Source: Oceanospirillum sp048264105
GTDB lineage: Bacteria > Pseudomonadota > Gammaproteobacteria > Pseudomonadales > Halomonadaceae
DNA length: 64,000 bases
Reading direction: 5' to 3'
NCBI GenBank assembly: GCA_048264105.1
Contig: JBLXDJ010000009.1
Coordinates: 1-64,000, forward strand
Shown one piece after another: positions 42,866 to 51,742 of this stretch (positions within the stretch are counted from its first letter, which is position 1; the number at the start of each line of letters is the position of its first letter). The position numbers and the translations under genes are program-made. Below the pieces are notes generated by a model, which saw only the letters and a program-made list of their open reading frames with translations, was not told the DNA's origin and did no database searches.

Positions 42866-43522
42866 ATGTCAAATAATCAAATGGAATTGACTGTTGTGCG
42901 TAGGGTTCTTTCTGTGCAACGTATCAACACTTATGAGCTTTTTTCAGACGACAAAACCTGCTCAGCACTTGAACTCTATGCTTGGAATGCACAAATATCT
43001 TCTGCTTTTCTGGTACCACTTCACTTCTGTGAGGTGGCGATCCGCAATGCAGCCTCTGAAGCAATCAGTAGTGTTTATGGGGAAAAATGGCCATGGTCAC
43101 ACGCATTTGAGCGTAGCCTTCCAAATAAAGGTCGCTACAGCCAAAAGAGTGATCTTATCCACGCCAGACAAAAAACCTCCTCCACTGGCAAAACGATTCC
43201 CGAGCTTAAGTTTGTGTTTTGGCAAAAGCTATTTACCAGCCGATTTGATGAGCGCTTATGGGAGAAAAATCTAGAAGCCATATTTCCAAATGCCTCGTAC
43301 ATACAAGGCGTGTCTCCTTGCCGAGAAAACATTTATCAGGATTTAGAGGTCGTTCGACGTCTTCGCAATAGAATAGCTCACCACGAACCCATCTTTAGTC
43401 GTGATCTCTCTTGTGACTTCAATACTATTGGCAGACTCATTTCTTATCGATGCACATTGACAGAGCAGTGGATGCAGCAGCATCAACTGGTCACCGAACT
43501 ATTAGATCAAAGGCCTTTTTAA
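42866..43522 (+). CDS. Abi-family HEPN protein (putative RNase, abortive infection-like)
   Basis: A 218-residue helical protein of the Abi-like group. Recognisable blocks are LYAWNAQISSAFLVPLHFCEVAIRNA near residue 37, LKFVFWQKLFTSRFDERLW near 114, and the catalytic-type HEPN motif RNRIAHHEPIF (R167-N-R-I-A-H172, the R-x4-H of metal-independent ribonucleases). Members of this superfamily are linked to abortive infection and toxin roles. The DNA is AT-richer than its neighbours (rows I counted: 40-47% GC against 55% in tkt). It splits the usual tkt/epd junction on the opposite strand, between two terminators. GGAGGG lies seven bases before the ATG. It has no partner protein gene; the only partner candidate is the leader RNA. 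Confidence 0.82.
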   Translation: MSNNQMELTVVRRVLSVQRINTYELFSDDKTCSALELYAWNAQISSAFLVPLHFCEVAIRNAASEAISSVYGEKWPWSHAFERSLPNKGRYSQKSDLIHARQKTSSTGKTIPELKFVFWQKLFTSRFDERLWEKNLEAIFPNASYIQGVSPCRENIYQDLEVVRRLRNRIAHHEPIFSRDLSCDFNTIGRLISYRCTLTEQWMQQHQLVTELLDQRPF

Positions 43523-43526
43523 AACC

Positions 43527-43555
43527 AAAAAAGGCAGCCCGAAGGCTGCCTTTTT
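43527..43555. terminator. Bidirectional terminator between the Abi-family gene and tkt
   Basis: AAAAAAGGCAGCC (43527-43539) and GGCTGCC (43544-43550) with loop CGAA, followed by five T. On the minus strand six T follow, so it also stops tkt. Confidence 0.92.
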
Positions 43556-43590
43556 ACGCTAAAAAGAGGGGATAACGGATCGTTAAACGA

Positions 43591-45597
43591 TTAGTCGTCC
43601 AGCTCTTCCAGCAGTTCTTCAACGGTACCCACGATGTTGTCTGTGGTGAAACCGAATTCTTCAAACAGCTGGTTAGCCGGTGCAGATTCACCGAAGGTTT
43701 CCATACCGATGATGGCACCTTCAAGACCTACGTACTTGTACCAGAAGTCTTTGTGAGCCGCTTCAACAGCAACACGGGTGATTACGTCAGCTGGCAGTAC
43801 AGATTCGCGGTATGCAGCGTCCTGAGCGTCGAAACGATCAGTGGACGGCATGGAAACAACGCGGATCTTCTTACCTTTAGCAGTCAGCTCTTCAGCGGCA
43901 GACAGCGCCAGCGCAACTTCAGAACCGGTTGCGATCAGGATCGCATCGGCAGTGCCTTCGCAATCTTTCAGCACATAACCACCGCGGGCGATATTGGCCA
44001 GCTGCTCGTCGTTACGTGGCTGGTGATCCAGATTCTGACGGGACAGAATCAGAGAGCTTGGGCCATCGGTACGCTCAAGAGATGCTTTCCAGGCTACAGC
44101 CGTTTCAACCGCATCACATGGGCGCCATACGCTCATATTTGGTGTGCCACGCAGACTTGGCACCTGCTCAACCGGCTGGTGCGTCGGCCCATCTTCACCC
44201 AGACCGATAGAGTCGTGAGTAAATACGTAGATAGCGCGCTGCTTCATCAGAGCCGCCATACGTACGGCGTTACGGGCGTATTCCATAAAGATCAGGAAGG
44301 TTGCGCCGTAAGGAACAAAACCACCGTGCAGAGCAACACCATTCATGATGGCCGCCATACCGAACTCACGTACACCGTAGTGCATGTAGTTACCGGAAGC
44401 ATCGTCAGCGGTGATCGCTTTTGCGCCATTCCAGAACGTCAGGTTGGATGGTGCCAGATCCGCAGAACCGCCCAGCAGTTCCGGCAGCTCAGGGCCAAAG
44501 GCGTTCAGGCTGTTCAGAGACGCTTTACGGGTGGCAACTGTTTCGCCTTTTTCCTGACAAGCTTTGATGTAAGCATCGGCTTTGTCAGAGAAATCAGCCG
44601 GCAGATCACCGGACATACGACGCTTCAGTTCCGCTGCCAGTTCAGGATAAGCTGCTTCGTAAGCTGCAAACTGCTCGTTCCATGCGCTTTCTGCTGCGGC
44701 ACCTTTCTCCTGTGCATTCCAGCCCGCTGCGATATCCGCAGGGATTTCGAATGGCGCGTGAGGCCAGTTCAGGCGCTCGCGGGTCAGTGCGATTTCGTCA
44801 TCACCCAGAGGTGCGCCGTGGCAATCTTCTTTGCCTTCTTTGTTTGGCGAACCAAAACCGATGATGGTTTTACAGATGATCAGGCTTGGCTTACCGGATT
44901 CCGCTTTAGCGGCTTCGGTTGCTGCTTTGATCTCGTCAGCGTTGTGACCGTCAACTTTGATCACGTGCCAGCCGTAAGCTTCGAAGCGCTGTTCGGTGTT
45001 ATCGGTGAACCAGCCTTCAACTTCGCCATCAATAGAGATGCCGTTGTCGTCGTAGAAAGCGATCAGTTTGCCCAGACCCAGAGTACCGGCCAGAGAACAT
45101 ACCTCGTGGGAGATACCTTCCATCATGCAGCCATCACCCAGGAAGGTGTAGGTGTAGTGATCAACAATCTCGTGACCGTCACGGTTGAACTGGCCTGCCA
45201 GCGCTTTTTCAGCAACAGCCATACCTACCGCGTTAGCAATACCCTGACCCAGAGGACCAGTGGTGGTTTCAACGCCCGGCGCGTAACCGTACTCAGGGTG
45301 ACCTGCAGTTTTGGCGTGCAGCTGACGGAAGTTTTTCAGATCGTCGATAGACAGATCGTAACCGCTCAGGTGCAGCAGAGAGTACAGCAGCATAGAACCG
45401 TGGCCGTTAGACAGTACAAAACGGTCGCGGTTATACCAGTTAGGGTTACTTGGATTGTGTTGCAGGAAGTCGTTCCATAGTACTTCAGCAATATCAGCCA
45501 TCCCCATCGGGGCGCCGGGGTGACCGGACTTGGCTTTCTGAACGGCGTCCATGCTCAGGGCACGGATGGCATTAGCTAAATCAGAACGGGAAGGCAT
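43591..45597 (-). CDS. tkt: Transketolase
   Basis: A 668-residue thiamine-diphosphate enzyme of the pentose phosphate pathway. The ATG at 45597 gives MPSRSDLANAIRALSMDAVQKAKSGHPG, matching TktA; a longer frame to 45645 is unlike it. Blocks: GHPGAPMGMADIAEVLW, SNGHGSMLLYSLLHLSGYDL, ThDP-binding GDGCMMEGISHEV, EGWFTDNTEQRFEAYGW, SADLAPSNLT, HDSIGLGEDGPTHQPVEQ. It probably belonged to the same ancestral cluster as epd-pgk-fba downstream. A terminator after it now insulates it from the Abi-family gene. Confidence 0.97.
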   Translation of the reverse strand: MPSRSDLANAIRALSMDAVQKAKSGHPGAPMGMADIAEVLWNDFLQHNPSNPNWYNRDRFVLSNGHGSMLLYSLLHLSGYDLSIDDLKNFRQLHAKTAGHPEYGYAPGVETTTGPLGQGIANAVGMAVAEKALAGQFNRDGHEIVDHYTYTFLGDGCMMEGISHEVCSLAGTLGLGKLIAFYDDNGISIDGEVEGWFTDNTEQRFEAYGWHVIKVDGHNADEIKAATEAAKAESGKPSLIICKTIIGFGSPNKEGKEDCHGAPLGDDEIALTRERLNWPHAPFEIPADIAAGWNAQEKGAAAESAWNEQFAAYEAAYPELAAELKRRMSGDLPADFSDKADAYIKACQEKGETVATRKASLNSLNAFGPELPELLGGSADLAPSNLTFWNGAKAITADDASGNYMHYGVREFGMAAIMNGVALHGGFVPYGATFLIFMEYARNAVRMAALMKQRAIYVFTHDSIGLGEDGPTHQPVEQVPSLRGTPNMSVWRPCDAVETAVAWKASLERTDGPSSLILSRQNLDHQPRNDEQLANIARGGYVLKDCEGTADAILIATGSEVALALSAAEELTAKGKKIRVVSMPSTDRFDAQDAAYRESVLPADVITRVAVEAAHKDFWYKYVGLEGAIIGMETFGESAPANQLFEEFGFTTDNIVGTVEELLEELDD

Positions 45598-46233
45598 GCT
45601 TTCCAGACTCCAGGGTGTGTGGCAGGGCCACAAAAAATGTTTCATGGCCTGCCTGTTTATACAGATATCTGGCTAAGTCTTTGACACTGCTTAATTAATA
45701 AGCAGCTTCAGAAAAGAGACTCACCCAGATAGCCACACAATCGAAGCAAACCACCGGAAAATAGGCGCGTATTGTCGCTGATCTGGCCTCAGGCTTCAAA
45801 CCCAAAGGGCTATTTATCTGCGGGTCAGCTGATTTAACGACTCAGATGATCGGATAACGCCGTTATCCGGTAGAGAAAGACCTGAGTTCATAACAAATGA
45901 ATCCTGCGCAGGTGAATTTTAATAAATTTCACTGTGTATCTGATGAATTCAGTTGCTACAATTACAAATCAATTTTTTAGCGCGTCCAACGGAGTGATTC
46001 CATCCCACATTTTTGTCTGTCTTTGCGATGTTCTGAGCAGGCTGAAGTGAACTTCCTAGGTCAAACGCTACTACAGGCAGAACCGGCCAAATGTCGGGAC
46101 TGCAAAATCAACCGACAGCTAAACGTCGTTAGCTGTTACAGGAGGTCGGGCCGTTTCCCTTGAATTAACATTCAAACAAAACAGCCTCGGCTAATTCCTT
46201 ATTTTCAACTCCTTTGAGGGTAATAAGAGAATC
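45598..46233 (+). other. 636-base divergent region tkt / metK with structured metK leader
   Basis: It carries tkt promoter elements on the left and the metK promoter and leader on the right. In the leader, TGTCGG (46092-46097) can pair with CCGACA (46112-46117). ACAGCTAA (46115-46122) can instead pair perfectly with TTAGCTGT (46129-46136). CCGAC (46112-46116) has a further possible partner in GTCGG (46145-46149). These pairings compete, as in a riboswitch or attenuator. No known SAM-riboswitch class and no MetJ box array could be recognised. No ORF is supported. Confidence 0.45.
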
Positions 46234-47424
46234 ATGAGCGAATACTCTTTATTTACGTCTGAATCTGTATCTGAAGGCCATCCGGATAAAATCGCTGACC
46301 AGATTTCTGATGCCGTGTTAGATGCAATTCTGGCGGAAGATAAATACGCCCGTGTTGCCTGTGAAACCATGGTGAAAACTGGTGTTGCCATTGTTTCTGG
46401 TGAAATTTCTACATCCGCTTGGATCGACCTGGAAGATCTGGTTCGTGGCGTTATTAACGACATTGGCTATACCTCTTCTGATGTAGGCTTTGATGGCAGC
46501 ACATGCGGCATCATCAACCTGATTGGTAAGCAGTCTGTGGATATTGCACAGGGTGTGGATCGTCAGAAACCGGAAGATCAGGGTGCTGGTGACCAGGGTC
46601 TGATGTTCGGCTATGCGTCTAACGAAACGGACGTTCTGATGCCGGCTCCTGTGACCTTTGCTCACCGCCTGGTAGAGCGTCAGGCTGAAGCCCGTAAGAG
46701 CGGCCAGCTGAACTGGTTGCGTCCGGATGCAAAATCTCAGGTCACCTGCCGCTATGAAAACGGTAAAGTGTCTGCGATTGACGCGATTGTTCTGTCGACT
46801 CAGCACAACCCGGAAGTCTCTCAGAAAGACCTGCGTGAAGCGGTGATGGAGCTGATCGTTAAGCAGGAGATTCCTGCTGAGCTGCTGACCAAAGACACTC
46901 AGTTCCACATCAACCCAACCGGCAACTTCGTGATCGGTGGCCCAGTGGGCGACTGTGGTCTGACCGGCCGTAAGATCATCGTAGATACCTACGGTGGTAT
47001 GGCGCGTCACGGTGGCGGTGCTTTCTCCGGTAAAGATCCATCCAAGGTTGACCGTTCTGCAGCATACGCTGGCCGTTATGTGGCGAAGAATATCGTTGCT
47101 GCCGGTCTGGCGGACCGTTGTGAGATTCAGGTGTCCTACGCAATTGGTGTTGCTGAGCCGACGTCGGTATCCATCAACACCTTCGGCACGGGCAAAGTAT
47201 CTGACGACACTATCATCAAGCTGGTTCGTGAGCACTTCGATCTGCGTCCTTTCGCGATCACCCGTATGCTGGATCTGCTGCACCCTATGTACCGTCTGAC
47301 TGCGGCCTATGGCCACTTCGGTCGTAACCCGTTTGAGATGACGGTAGGTGATGACACCTTTACCGCCTTCCCTTGGGAAAAAACTGACAAAGCTGATGAT
47401 CTGAAAGCCGCTGCCGGCCTGTAA
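46234..47424 (+). CDS. metK: S-adenosylmethionine synthetase
   Basis: A 396-residue enzyme making SAM from ATP and methionine. SEGHPDKIADQISDAVLDAIL near residue 12, GAGDQGLMFGYASNET near 115, GGPVGDCGLTGRKIIVDTYGG near 232 and GGGAFSGKDPSKVDRSAAYAGRY near 260 are the family signatures, with the ATP- and metal-binding His and Asp residues. The start follows AAGAGA. It is upstream of ahcY and metF on the same strand, which together form the activated methyl cycle, and it has a structured leader. Confidence 0.98.
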   Translation: MSEYSLFTSESVSEGHPDKIADQISDAVLDAILAEDKYARVACETMVKTGVAIVSGEISTSAWIDLEDLVRGVINDIGYTSSDVGFDGSTCGIINLIGKQSVDIAQGVDRQKPEDQGAGDQGLMFGYASNETDVLMPAPVTFAHRLVERQAEARKSGQLNWLRPDAKSQVTCRYENGKVSAIDAIVLSTQHNPEVSQKDLREAVMELIVKQEIPAELLTKDTQFHINPTGNFVIGGPVGDCGLTGRKIIVDTYGGMARHGGGAFSGKDPSKVDRSAAYAGRYVAKNIVAAGLADRCEIQVSYAIGVAEPTSVSINTFGTGKVSDDTIIKLVREHFDLRPFAITRMLDLLHPMYRLTAAYGHFGRNPFEMTVGDDTFTAFPWEKTDKADDLKAAAGL

Positions 47425-47443
47425 GAGATAGAAGCTTGTTATT

Positions 47444-47557
47444 GTACCCGGGACTTTACGGCCCCGGGTACACCACAAAGCAGGAGCTTGCTCCTGCTTT
47501 GCTGCATCTGAATTTTGGTCTGTCGGTAACCCGCTATTTGAGCAAGTCACCGACAGA
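47444..47557 (+). other. Three strong hairpins between metK and the SAH riboswitch
   Basis: GTACCCGGG/CCCGGGTAC (47444-47471), AAAGCAGGAGC-tt-GCTCCTGCTTT (47477-47500) and TCTGTCGGT/ACCGACAGA (47519-47557) follow the metK stop. The second resembles a terminator but lacks a clear T run. They probably cap the metK transcript. Confidence 0.6.
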
Positions 47558-47597
47558 TGGTCACCTCTGGCATCTGCGGACGTGACACACACACGAT

Positions 47598-47670
47598 ACT
47601 GAGGGGCGCTGCAACGGAGCCTTCTCCGCTACGCTCAGTCTCGTGCCAACTTTAATTGCAAGGGCGCCCA
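47598..47670 (+). promoter_or_regulatory. S-adenosylhomocysteine (SAH) riboswitch
   Basis: The ahcY leader has the SAH aptamer pattern: ACTGAGGGGCGCTGCAACGG, a short hairpin GGAGCCTTCTCC, then GCTACGCTCAGT closing the first stem. The downstream GGGCGCCC (47662-47669) can pair with GGGGCGC (47602-47608) as the pseudoknot. Binding of SAH is known to raise expression of SAH-recycling genes in proteobacteria, which fits ahcY directly behind it. The riboswitch ends 12 bases before the ahcY ribosome-binding site. Confidence 0.87.
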
Positions 47671-47691
47671 TTCATCCGAATGGAGAAACCT

Positions 47692-49086
47692 ATGAGCTTC
47701 AATGACTACAAAGTCGCTGATATCACTCTTGCTGACTATGGCCGTAACGAGATCCGCATCGCAGAGTCTGAAATGCCTGCGCTGATGGCGATCCGTGAAA
47801 AGTACCGTGCCGAGCAACCGCTGGCCGGCGCTAAAATCATTGGCTGTATTCACATGACCATTCAGACTGCGGTTCTGATCGAAACACTGGTCGCGCTGGG
47901 TGCTGAAGTTCGCTGGTCTTCGTGCAACATCTTCTCCACACAGGATCACGCTGCTGCGGCTATCGCTGCCAGTGAGATCCCTGTATTTGCCTGGAAAGGT
48001 GAGACCGAAGACGAGTACGTTTGGTGTCTGGAACAGACCATCAATAAAGATGGCAGCCCTTGGGATGCAAACATCCTGCTGGACGACGGTGGTGACCTGA
48101 CCGCGCTGATCCACGAAAAATACCCGGCGATGCTGGACAGCATCCACGGTGTTTCTGAAGAAACCACCACAGGTGTTCACCGTCTGATCGAAATGATGCA
48201 GAAAGGTACCCTGAAGGTTCCTGCGATCAACGTAAACGACGCGGTAACCAAGTCGAAAAACGACAACAAGTATGGCTGCCGTCACTCTCTGAATGACGCG
48301 ATCAAGCGTGGTACTGACCACCTGCTGTCCGGTAAAAAAGCGCTGGTTATCGGCTACGGTGACGTAGGTAAAGGTTCTGCTGCGTCTCTGCGTCAGGAAG
48401 GCATGATCGTATCCGTAACTGAAGTGGATCCTATCTGTGCGATGCAGGCCTGCATGGATGGTTTCGAAGTGGTTTCTCCGTTTATCAACGGCCAGTTCGA
48501 CGGTACCGATGCGTCTATCAACGCACCTCTGCTGCAGAAAACCGACCTGATCGTAACCACCACAGGTAACTACAACGTATGTAACGCCAACATGCTGAAA
48601 GCCCTGAAAAAAGGTGCTGTGGTATGTAACATCGGTCACTTCGACAACGAGATCGATACCGCTTACATGCGTGAGAACTGGGCGTGGGAAGAAGTTAAGC
48701 CGCAGGTACACAAGGTGTTCCGCGACGCTAAGCCAGGCACTGACGTGAATCTGGATAGCAGCGACTACCTGATCCTGCTGTCTGAAGGCCGTCTGGTGAA
48801 CCTGGGTAACGCAACCGGTCACCCATCGCGCATTATGGATGGCTCTTTCGCCAACCAGGTACTGGCTCAGATCCACCTGTACAAAGCGGGCTTCGCTAAC
48901 CTACCTGCAGAAGAGAAAGCGGCGAACATCACCGTTGAAGTTCTGCCGAAGCAGCTGGACGAAGAAGTAGCACGCTACATGGTTGAAGGCTTCTCTGGTG
49001 TGATCACCAAACTGTCTGAAGAACAGGCTGGCTACATCGGCGTTCCTGTTGAAGGCCCGTTCAAACCAGAAAGCTACAAGTACTAA
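47692..49086 (+). CDS. ahcY: Adenosylhomocysteinase
   Basis: A 464-residue NAD-dependent hydrolase splitting SAH into adenosine and homocysteine. The start at ATG 47692 follows TGGAGA. The in-frame TTG at 47656 lies within the riboswitch region and is rejected. Motifs: GCIHMTIQTAVLIETLVALGAEVRWSSCN near residue 47, GVSEETTTGVHRL near 164, VNDAVTKSKNDNKYGCRHSL near 187, NAD-binding GYGDVGKGSAASL near 221, GHFDNEID near 320 and a C-terminal FKPESYKY. The C-terminal Lys-Tyr is the usual cap of the active site. A terminator follows. Confidence 0.98.
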   Translation: MSFNDYKVADITLADYGRNEIRIAESEMPALMAIREKYRAEQPLAGAKIIGCIHMTIQTAVLIETLVALGAEVRWSSCNIFSTQDHAAAAIAASEIPVFAWKGETEDEYVWCLEQTINKDGSPWDANILLDDGGDLTALIHEKYPAMLDSIHGVSEETTTGVHRLIEMMQKGTLKVPAINVNDAVTKSKNDNKYGCRHSLNDAIKRGTDHLLSGKKALVIGYGDVGKGSAASLRQEGMIVSVTEVDPICAMQACMDGFEVVSPFINGQFDGTDASINAPLLQKTDLIVTTTGNYNVCNANMLKALKKGAVVCNIGHFDNEIDTAYMRENWAWEEVKPQVHKVFRDAKPGTDVNLDSSDYLILLSEGRLVNLGNATGHPSRIMDGSFANQVLAQIHLYKAGFANLPAEEKAANITVEVLPKQLDEEVARYMVEGFSGVITKLSEEQAGYIGVPVEGPFKPESYKY

Positions 49087-49152
49087 TATTCTGCTTCAGA
49101 CAGTTCGGCAGTGCTCTGCACAGCCGAACTGTCTGACCAGAATAAAGTACCC

Positions 49153-49189
49153 AAGCCCCATTTTGCCCCAGGGTAAAATGGGGCTTTTT
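49153..49189 (+). terminator. Terminator of ahcY
   Basis: AAGCCCCATTTT (49153-49164) and AAAATGGGGCTT (49175-49186) form the stem, with T continuing after it. Confidence 0.93.
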
Positions 49190-49263
49190 TATGCCTGAAG
49201 AGCAGAAAAACTCACTGGCTACACTCCGATTAAGATGCACCTTAAGTAGTTATTTTTTCACTG

Positions 49264-49305
49264 TTTTCTTTTTCTATGAGTTTTACTCATAAAGATAGAA
49301 AAAAC
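49264..49305. repeat. AT-rich hairpin upstream of metF
   Basis: TATGAGT-ttt-ACTCATA with flanking TTTTTC and GATAGAAAAA forms an imperfect palindrome about 80 bases before metF. It might be a regulatory site. The rest of the 296-base gap after ahcY contains the ahcY terminator and probably the metF promoter. Confidence 0.35.
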
Positions 49306-49382
49306 TTTCACTGGCGTACCTGAAGCAAACTCTGTAAAAAGTAATAAGAAATAACGCAAACAAACTTTTTTGGAATATAGCC

Positions 49383-50216
49383 ATGAGCCAGCCAGTCGAT
49401 ATCAGTTTTGAGTTCTTCCCTCCTAAAACCCCACAAGGCCAGGAAAAGCTGCGTGTTGTTCGGGATGAGCTGGCGGCTATGAATCCTAACTTCTTTTCCG
49501 TGACCTACGGTGCCGGTGGTTCCACTCAGGAGCGCACCATCAATACCGTTCAGGAGATGCGTGAAGCCGGTATCAATACCGCACCGCACCTGTCCTGCGT
49601 CGGTAGCAGCACCGATAGTCTGCGTGAGCTGCTGAACTTCTACATCGACAAAGGCATCGACCGTATCGTAGCCCTGCGTGGCGACCTGCCATCCGGCATG
49701 GGCTCCCCGGGCGAACTGCGTTACGCCAATGAACTGGTGGAGTTTATCCGTAAAGAAACCGGCGATCACTTTCATCTGGAAGTGGCAGCGTATCCTGAGA
49801 CCCATCCTCAGGCGGCCAGCTTTGAAGCGGATCTGCTGAACTTTAAAAAGAAAGTGGATGCCGGTGCCAACAGCGCTATTACTCAGTACTTCTTTAATGC
49901 TGACAGCTACTTCTACTATGTAGAGCGCTGCCTGAAGCTGGGCATCGAGATTCCGATTATTCCGGGCATTATGCCGATCACTAACTACAGCAGCCTAGCT
50001 CGTTTCAGCGATGCCTGCGGTGCCGAGATCCCGCGCTGGGTGCGCAAGCAGCTTGAGTCTTACGGTGATGACAGCGCCAGCATCCGTCAGTTTGGTGAAG
50101 AGGTGATTACCCGCCTGTGCGAACAACTGATCGCCGGTGGTGCGCCAAGCCTGCACTTCTACACCATGAACCAGACCGAGCCAAACCGCGCGATCTGTAA
50201 GAATCTGGGTCTGTAA
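49383..50216 (+). CDS. metF: Methylenetetrahydrofolate reductase
   Basis: A 277-residue flavin reductase producing 5-methyl-THF for methionine regeneration. VDISFEFFPPKTPQGQEKL starts the barrel and carries the catalytic Glu. SVTYGAGGSTQERT near residue 40, HLSCVGSS near 72, ALRGDLPSGMG near 100 and TQYFFNADSYF near 170 follow, with IPIIPGIMPITNYSSLARF near 197. It follows ahcY by ~300 bases and is probably a separate unit. A weak TTTGGAA lies before the ATG. Confidence 0.96.
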   Translation: MSQPVDISFEFFPPKTPQGQEKLRVVRDELAAMNPNFFSVTYGAGGSTQERTINTVQEMREAGINTAPHLSCVGSSTDSLRELLNFYIDKGIDRIVALRGDLPSGMGSPGELRYANELVEFIRKETGDHFHLEVAAYPETHPQAASFEADLLNFKKKVDAGANSAITQYFFNADSYFYYVERCLKLGIEIPIIPGIMPITNYSSLARFSDACGAEIPRWVRKQLESYGDDSASIRQFGEEVITRLCEQLIAGGAPSLHFYTMNQTEPNRAICKNLGL

Positions 50217-50274
50217 TCAGGCCGCGTTAAACCTCTTTCCTTTCATATTTTCTTGTTGTTTTCTGACAACTTTG

Positions 50275-50316
50275 ACCGGTCAACCAGAGCAATTTTCTGT
50301 TTGGCCGGTTTTTTTA
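50275..50316 (+). terminator. Terminator of metF
   Basis: ACCGGTCAACCAGA and TTCTGTTTGGCCGGT pair with one mismatch and one wobble, followed by a run of T (50275-50316). Confidence 0.85.
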
Positions 50317-50474
50317 TCTCTTTGAAAAGTATTTCCGGAACAATCTCTCAAAAATACATTTAATTTGCTCTATTACTTCTCATTGGAAATATTTCATCTA
50401 CAATACCTGTTAAGCAATGTATCCCGCCTGTAACAATAGACAGGCATGATAGGGATAAATAAGAGGTATTGATC

Positions 50475-50921
50475 ATGAAAAAGCTACTGAGTATCTGCCT
50501 GTTCCTTTTCAGCAGCCAAATCTTCGCCGCAAATTTAATTCCTCTGCCGGAAACCGCTCAGGACAACGGCTGGGATATCCGTCTGGTTGGCATCCATTAT
50601 CATCAGGCCTCAGACCAGACCGAATTCTTTTATCGGGTACGAATTGATCAGGGCGCAGCAACCGTTACCAGCTGGCACCTAAAACTGAAAGAACACTTCG
50701 CAGGTTTTGTCATGCTGAACAGCCGAAACCAGCAACTGCACTGGCACAAAGATCTGAAACCAGGCACTCAGGAACTGGTGAGCTTTAAAGTAAAAGGCGA
50801 GAGAACCACACGGGTATCGAACTACACCGTGCAGGCAGGGGAGCTGTTTGCGGAAGGCAGGATTGATGCCCCAAGTCTTGCGCCTCTGGCATCAACCCCT
50901 ATGACAGCGTCTTATCCTTAA
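50475..50921 (+). CDS. Small exported protein of unknown function
   Basis: A 148-residue protein with a clear signal peptide (MKKLLSICLFLFSSQIFA, cleavage after Ala18) and no lipobox. The mature part has alternating polar and hydrophobic residues typical of a beta-sandwich, with an HWHK and several His. I recognise no domain. The ATG at 50475 has AGAGG eight bases upstream. It overlaps plsC on the opposite strand by four bases. It may be periplasmic. Confidence 0.75.
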   Translation: MKKLLSICLFLFSSQIFAANLIPLPETAQDNGWDIRLVGIHYHQASDQTEFFYRVRIDQGAATVTSWHLKLKEHFAGFVMLNSRNQQLHWHKDLKPGTQELVSFKVKGERTTRVSNYTVQAGELFAEGRIDAPSLAPLASTPMTASYP

Positions 50922-51742
50922 GACGCTTTTGTTTGTTCTGAATTGCTTTGTTTTGACGGGTTTGACTCAGAAGATGCTTCAGGAGCTGAAGCCTGGGCAT
51001 CTTCCGATTTTTTTTCCGGAGCCGGAAGCTCTGAAAGGCGGTCAACCTGACTTTCCAACCATGCAGTCACCTCAGCATGCACATCATTCACATGACGGCC
51101 TTCGGTCTGAATCATGGGGCCAAAGACCACTTTGATCGTACCGGACTTTTTCTGCAGGGCACTTGAAGTCCAGTGCTCGCCACCATTGTGAGCAACAGGA
51201 AGAATGGGTACGCCGGAATTCGTCGCCAGCATCGCACCACCTTTCTTATGATTCCCCCGTGTACCAGGCTCGGTACGGGTTCCTTCAGGAAAAACCAGCA
51301 CTGACATACCATCTGCAAGACGCGCCTTACCCTGCTTCAGTACCTGCTTCATCGCCGCTGCCGGCTTTCCGCGGTCAACCGCGATCGGCTTTAGGGCTTT
51401 CAGTCCCCAGCCAAAGAAGGGGATTTTCAGCAATTCACGCTTCAGTACAGTACTCATGGGTTGCGCGACTAACTGCAGATAGATGGTCTCCCACTCAGAC
51501 TGGTGATTACTCAGAATAACAACACTTTGACCTGCAGGCAGATTCTCCAAACCTTCGACCTGAGTGCGGATACCACAGGTGATGCGTAACCAGACCAGCA
51601 CAAACCAATTAAAACGGGTAATCATCCAGGCCTTGGTTTTGAAAGGAAAAAAGAAGCTCAGCGGCGTGGAAATACAGCTGGTGAAAATCAATGCGAACAT
51701 ATAGCCCACATAGAAGATGATGGCTCGCAAAGCCGTAATCAT
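50918..51742 (-). CDS. plsC: 1-acyl-sn-glycerol-3-phosphate acyltransferase
   Basis: A 274-residue inner-membrane acyltransferase making phosphatidic acid. A hydrophobic N-terminus (about 5-32) is followed by the HX4D/E motif NHQSEWET near residue 78, with Glu in place of Asp as in a common gammaproteobacterial subgroup. Substrate-binding FFGWGLKALKPIAVDRG and VFPEGTRTEPG follow near 110 and 149. The last ~35 residues form a polar Ser/Glu/Lys tail not found in E. coli PlsC. Its start overlaps the stop of the RmlD-like gene upstream (ATGA). Confidence 0.92.
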   Translation of the reverse strand: MITALRAIIFYVGYMFALIFTSCISTPLSFFFPFKTKAWMITRFNWFVLVWLRITCGIRTQVEGLENLPAGQSVVILSNHQSEWETIYLQLVAQPMSTVLKRELLKIPFFGWGLKALKPIAVDRGKPAAAMKQVLKQGKARLADGMSVLVFPEGTRTEPGTRGNHKKGGAMLATNSGVPILPVAHNGGEHWTSSALQKKSGTIKVVFGPMIQTEGRHVNDVHAEVTAWLESQVDRLSELPAPEKKSEDAQASAPEASSESNPSKQSNSEQTKAS

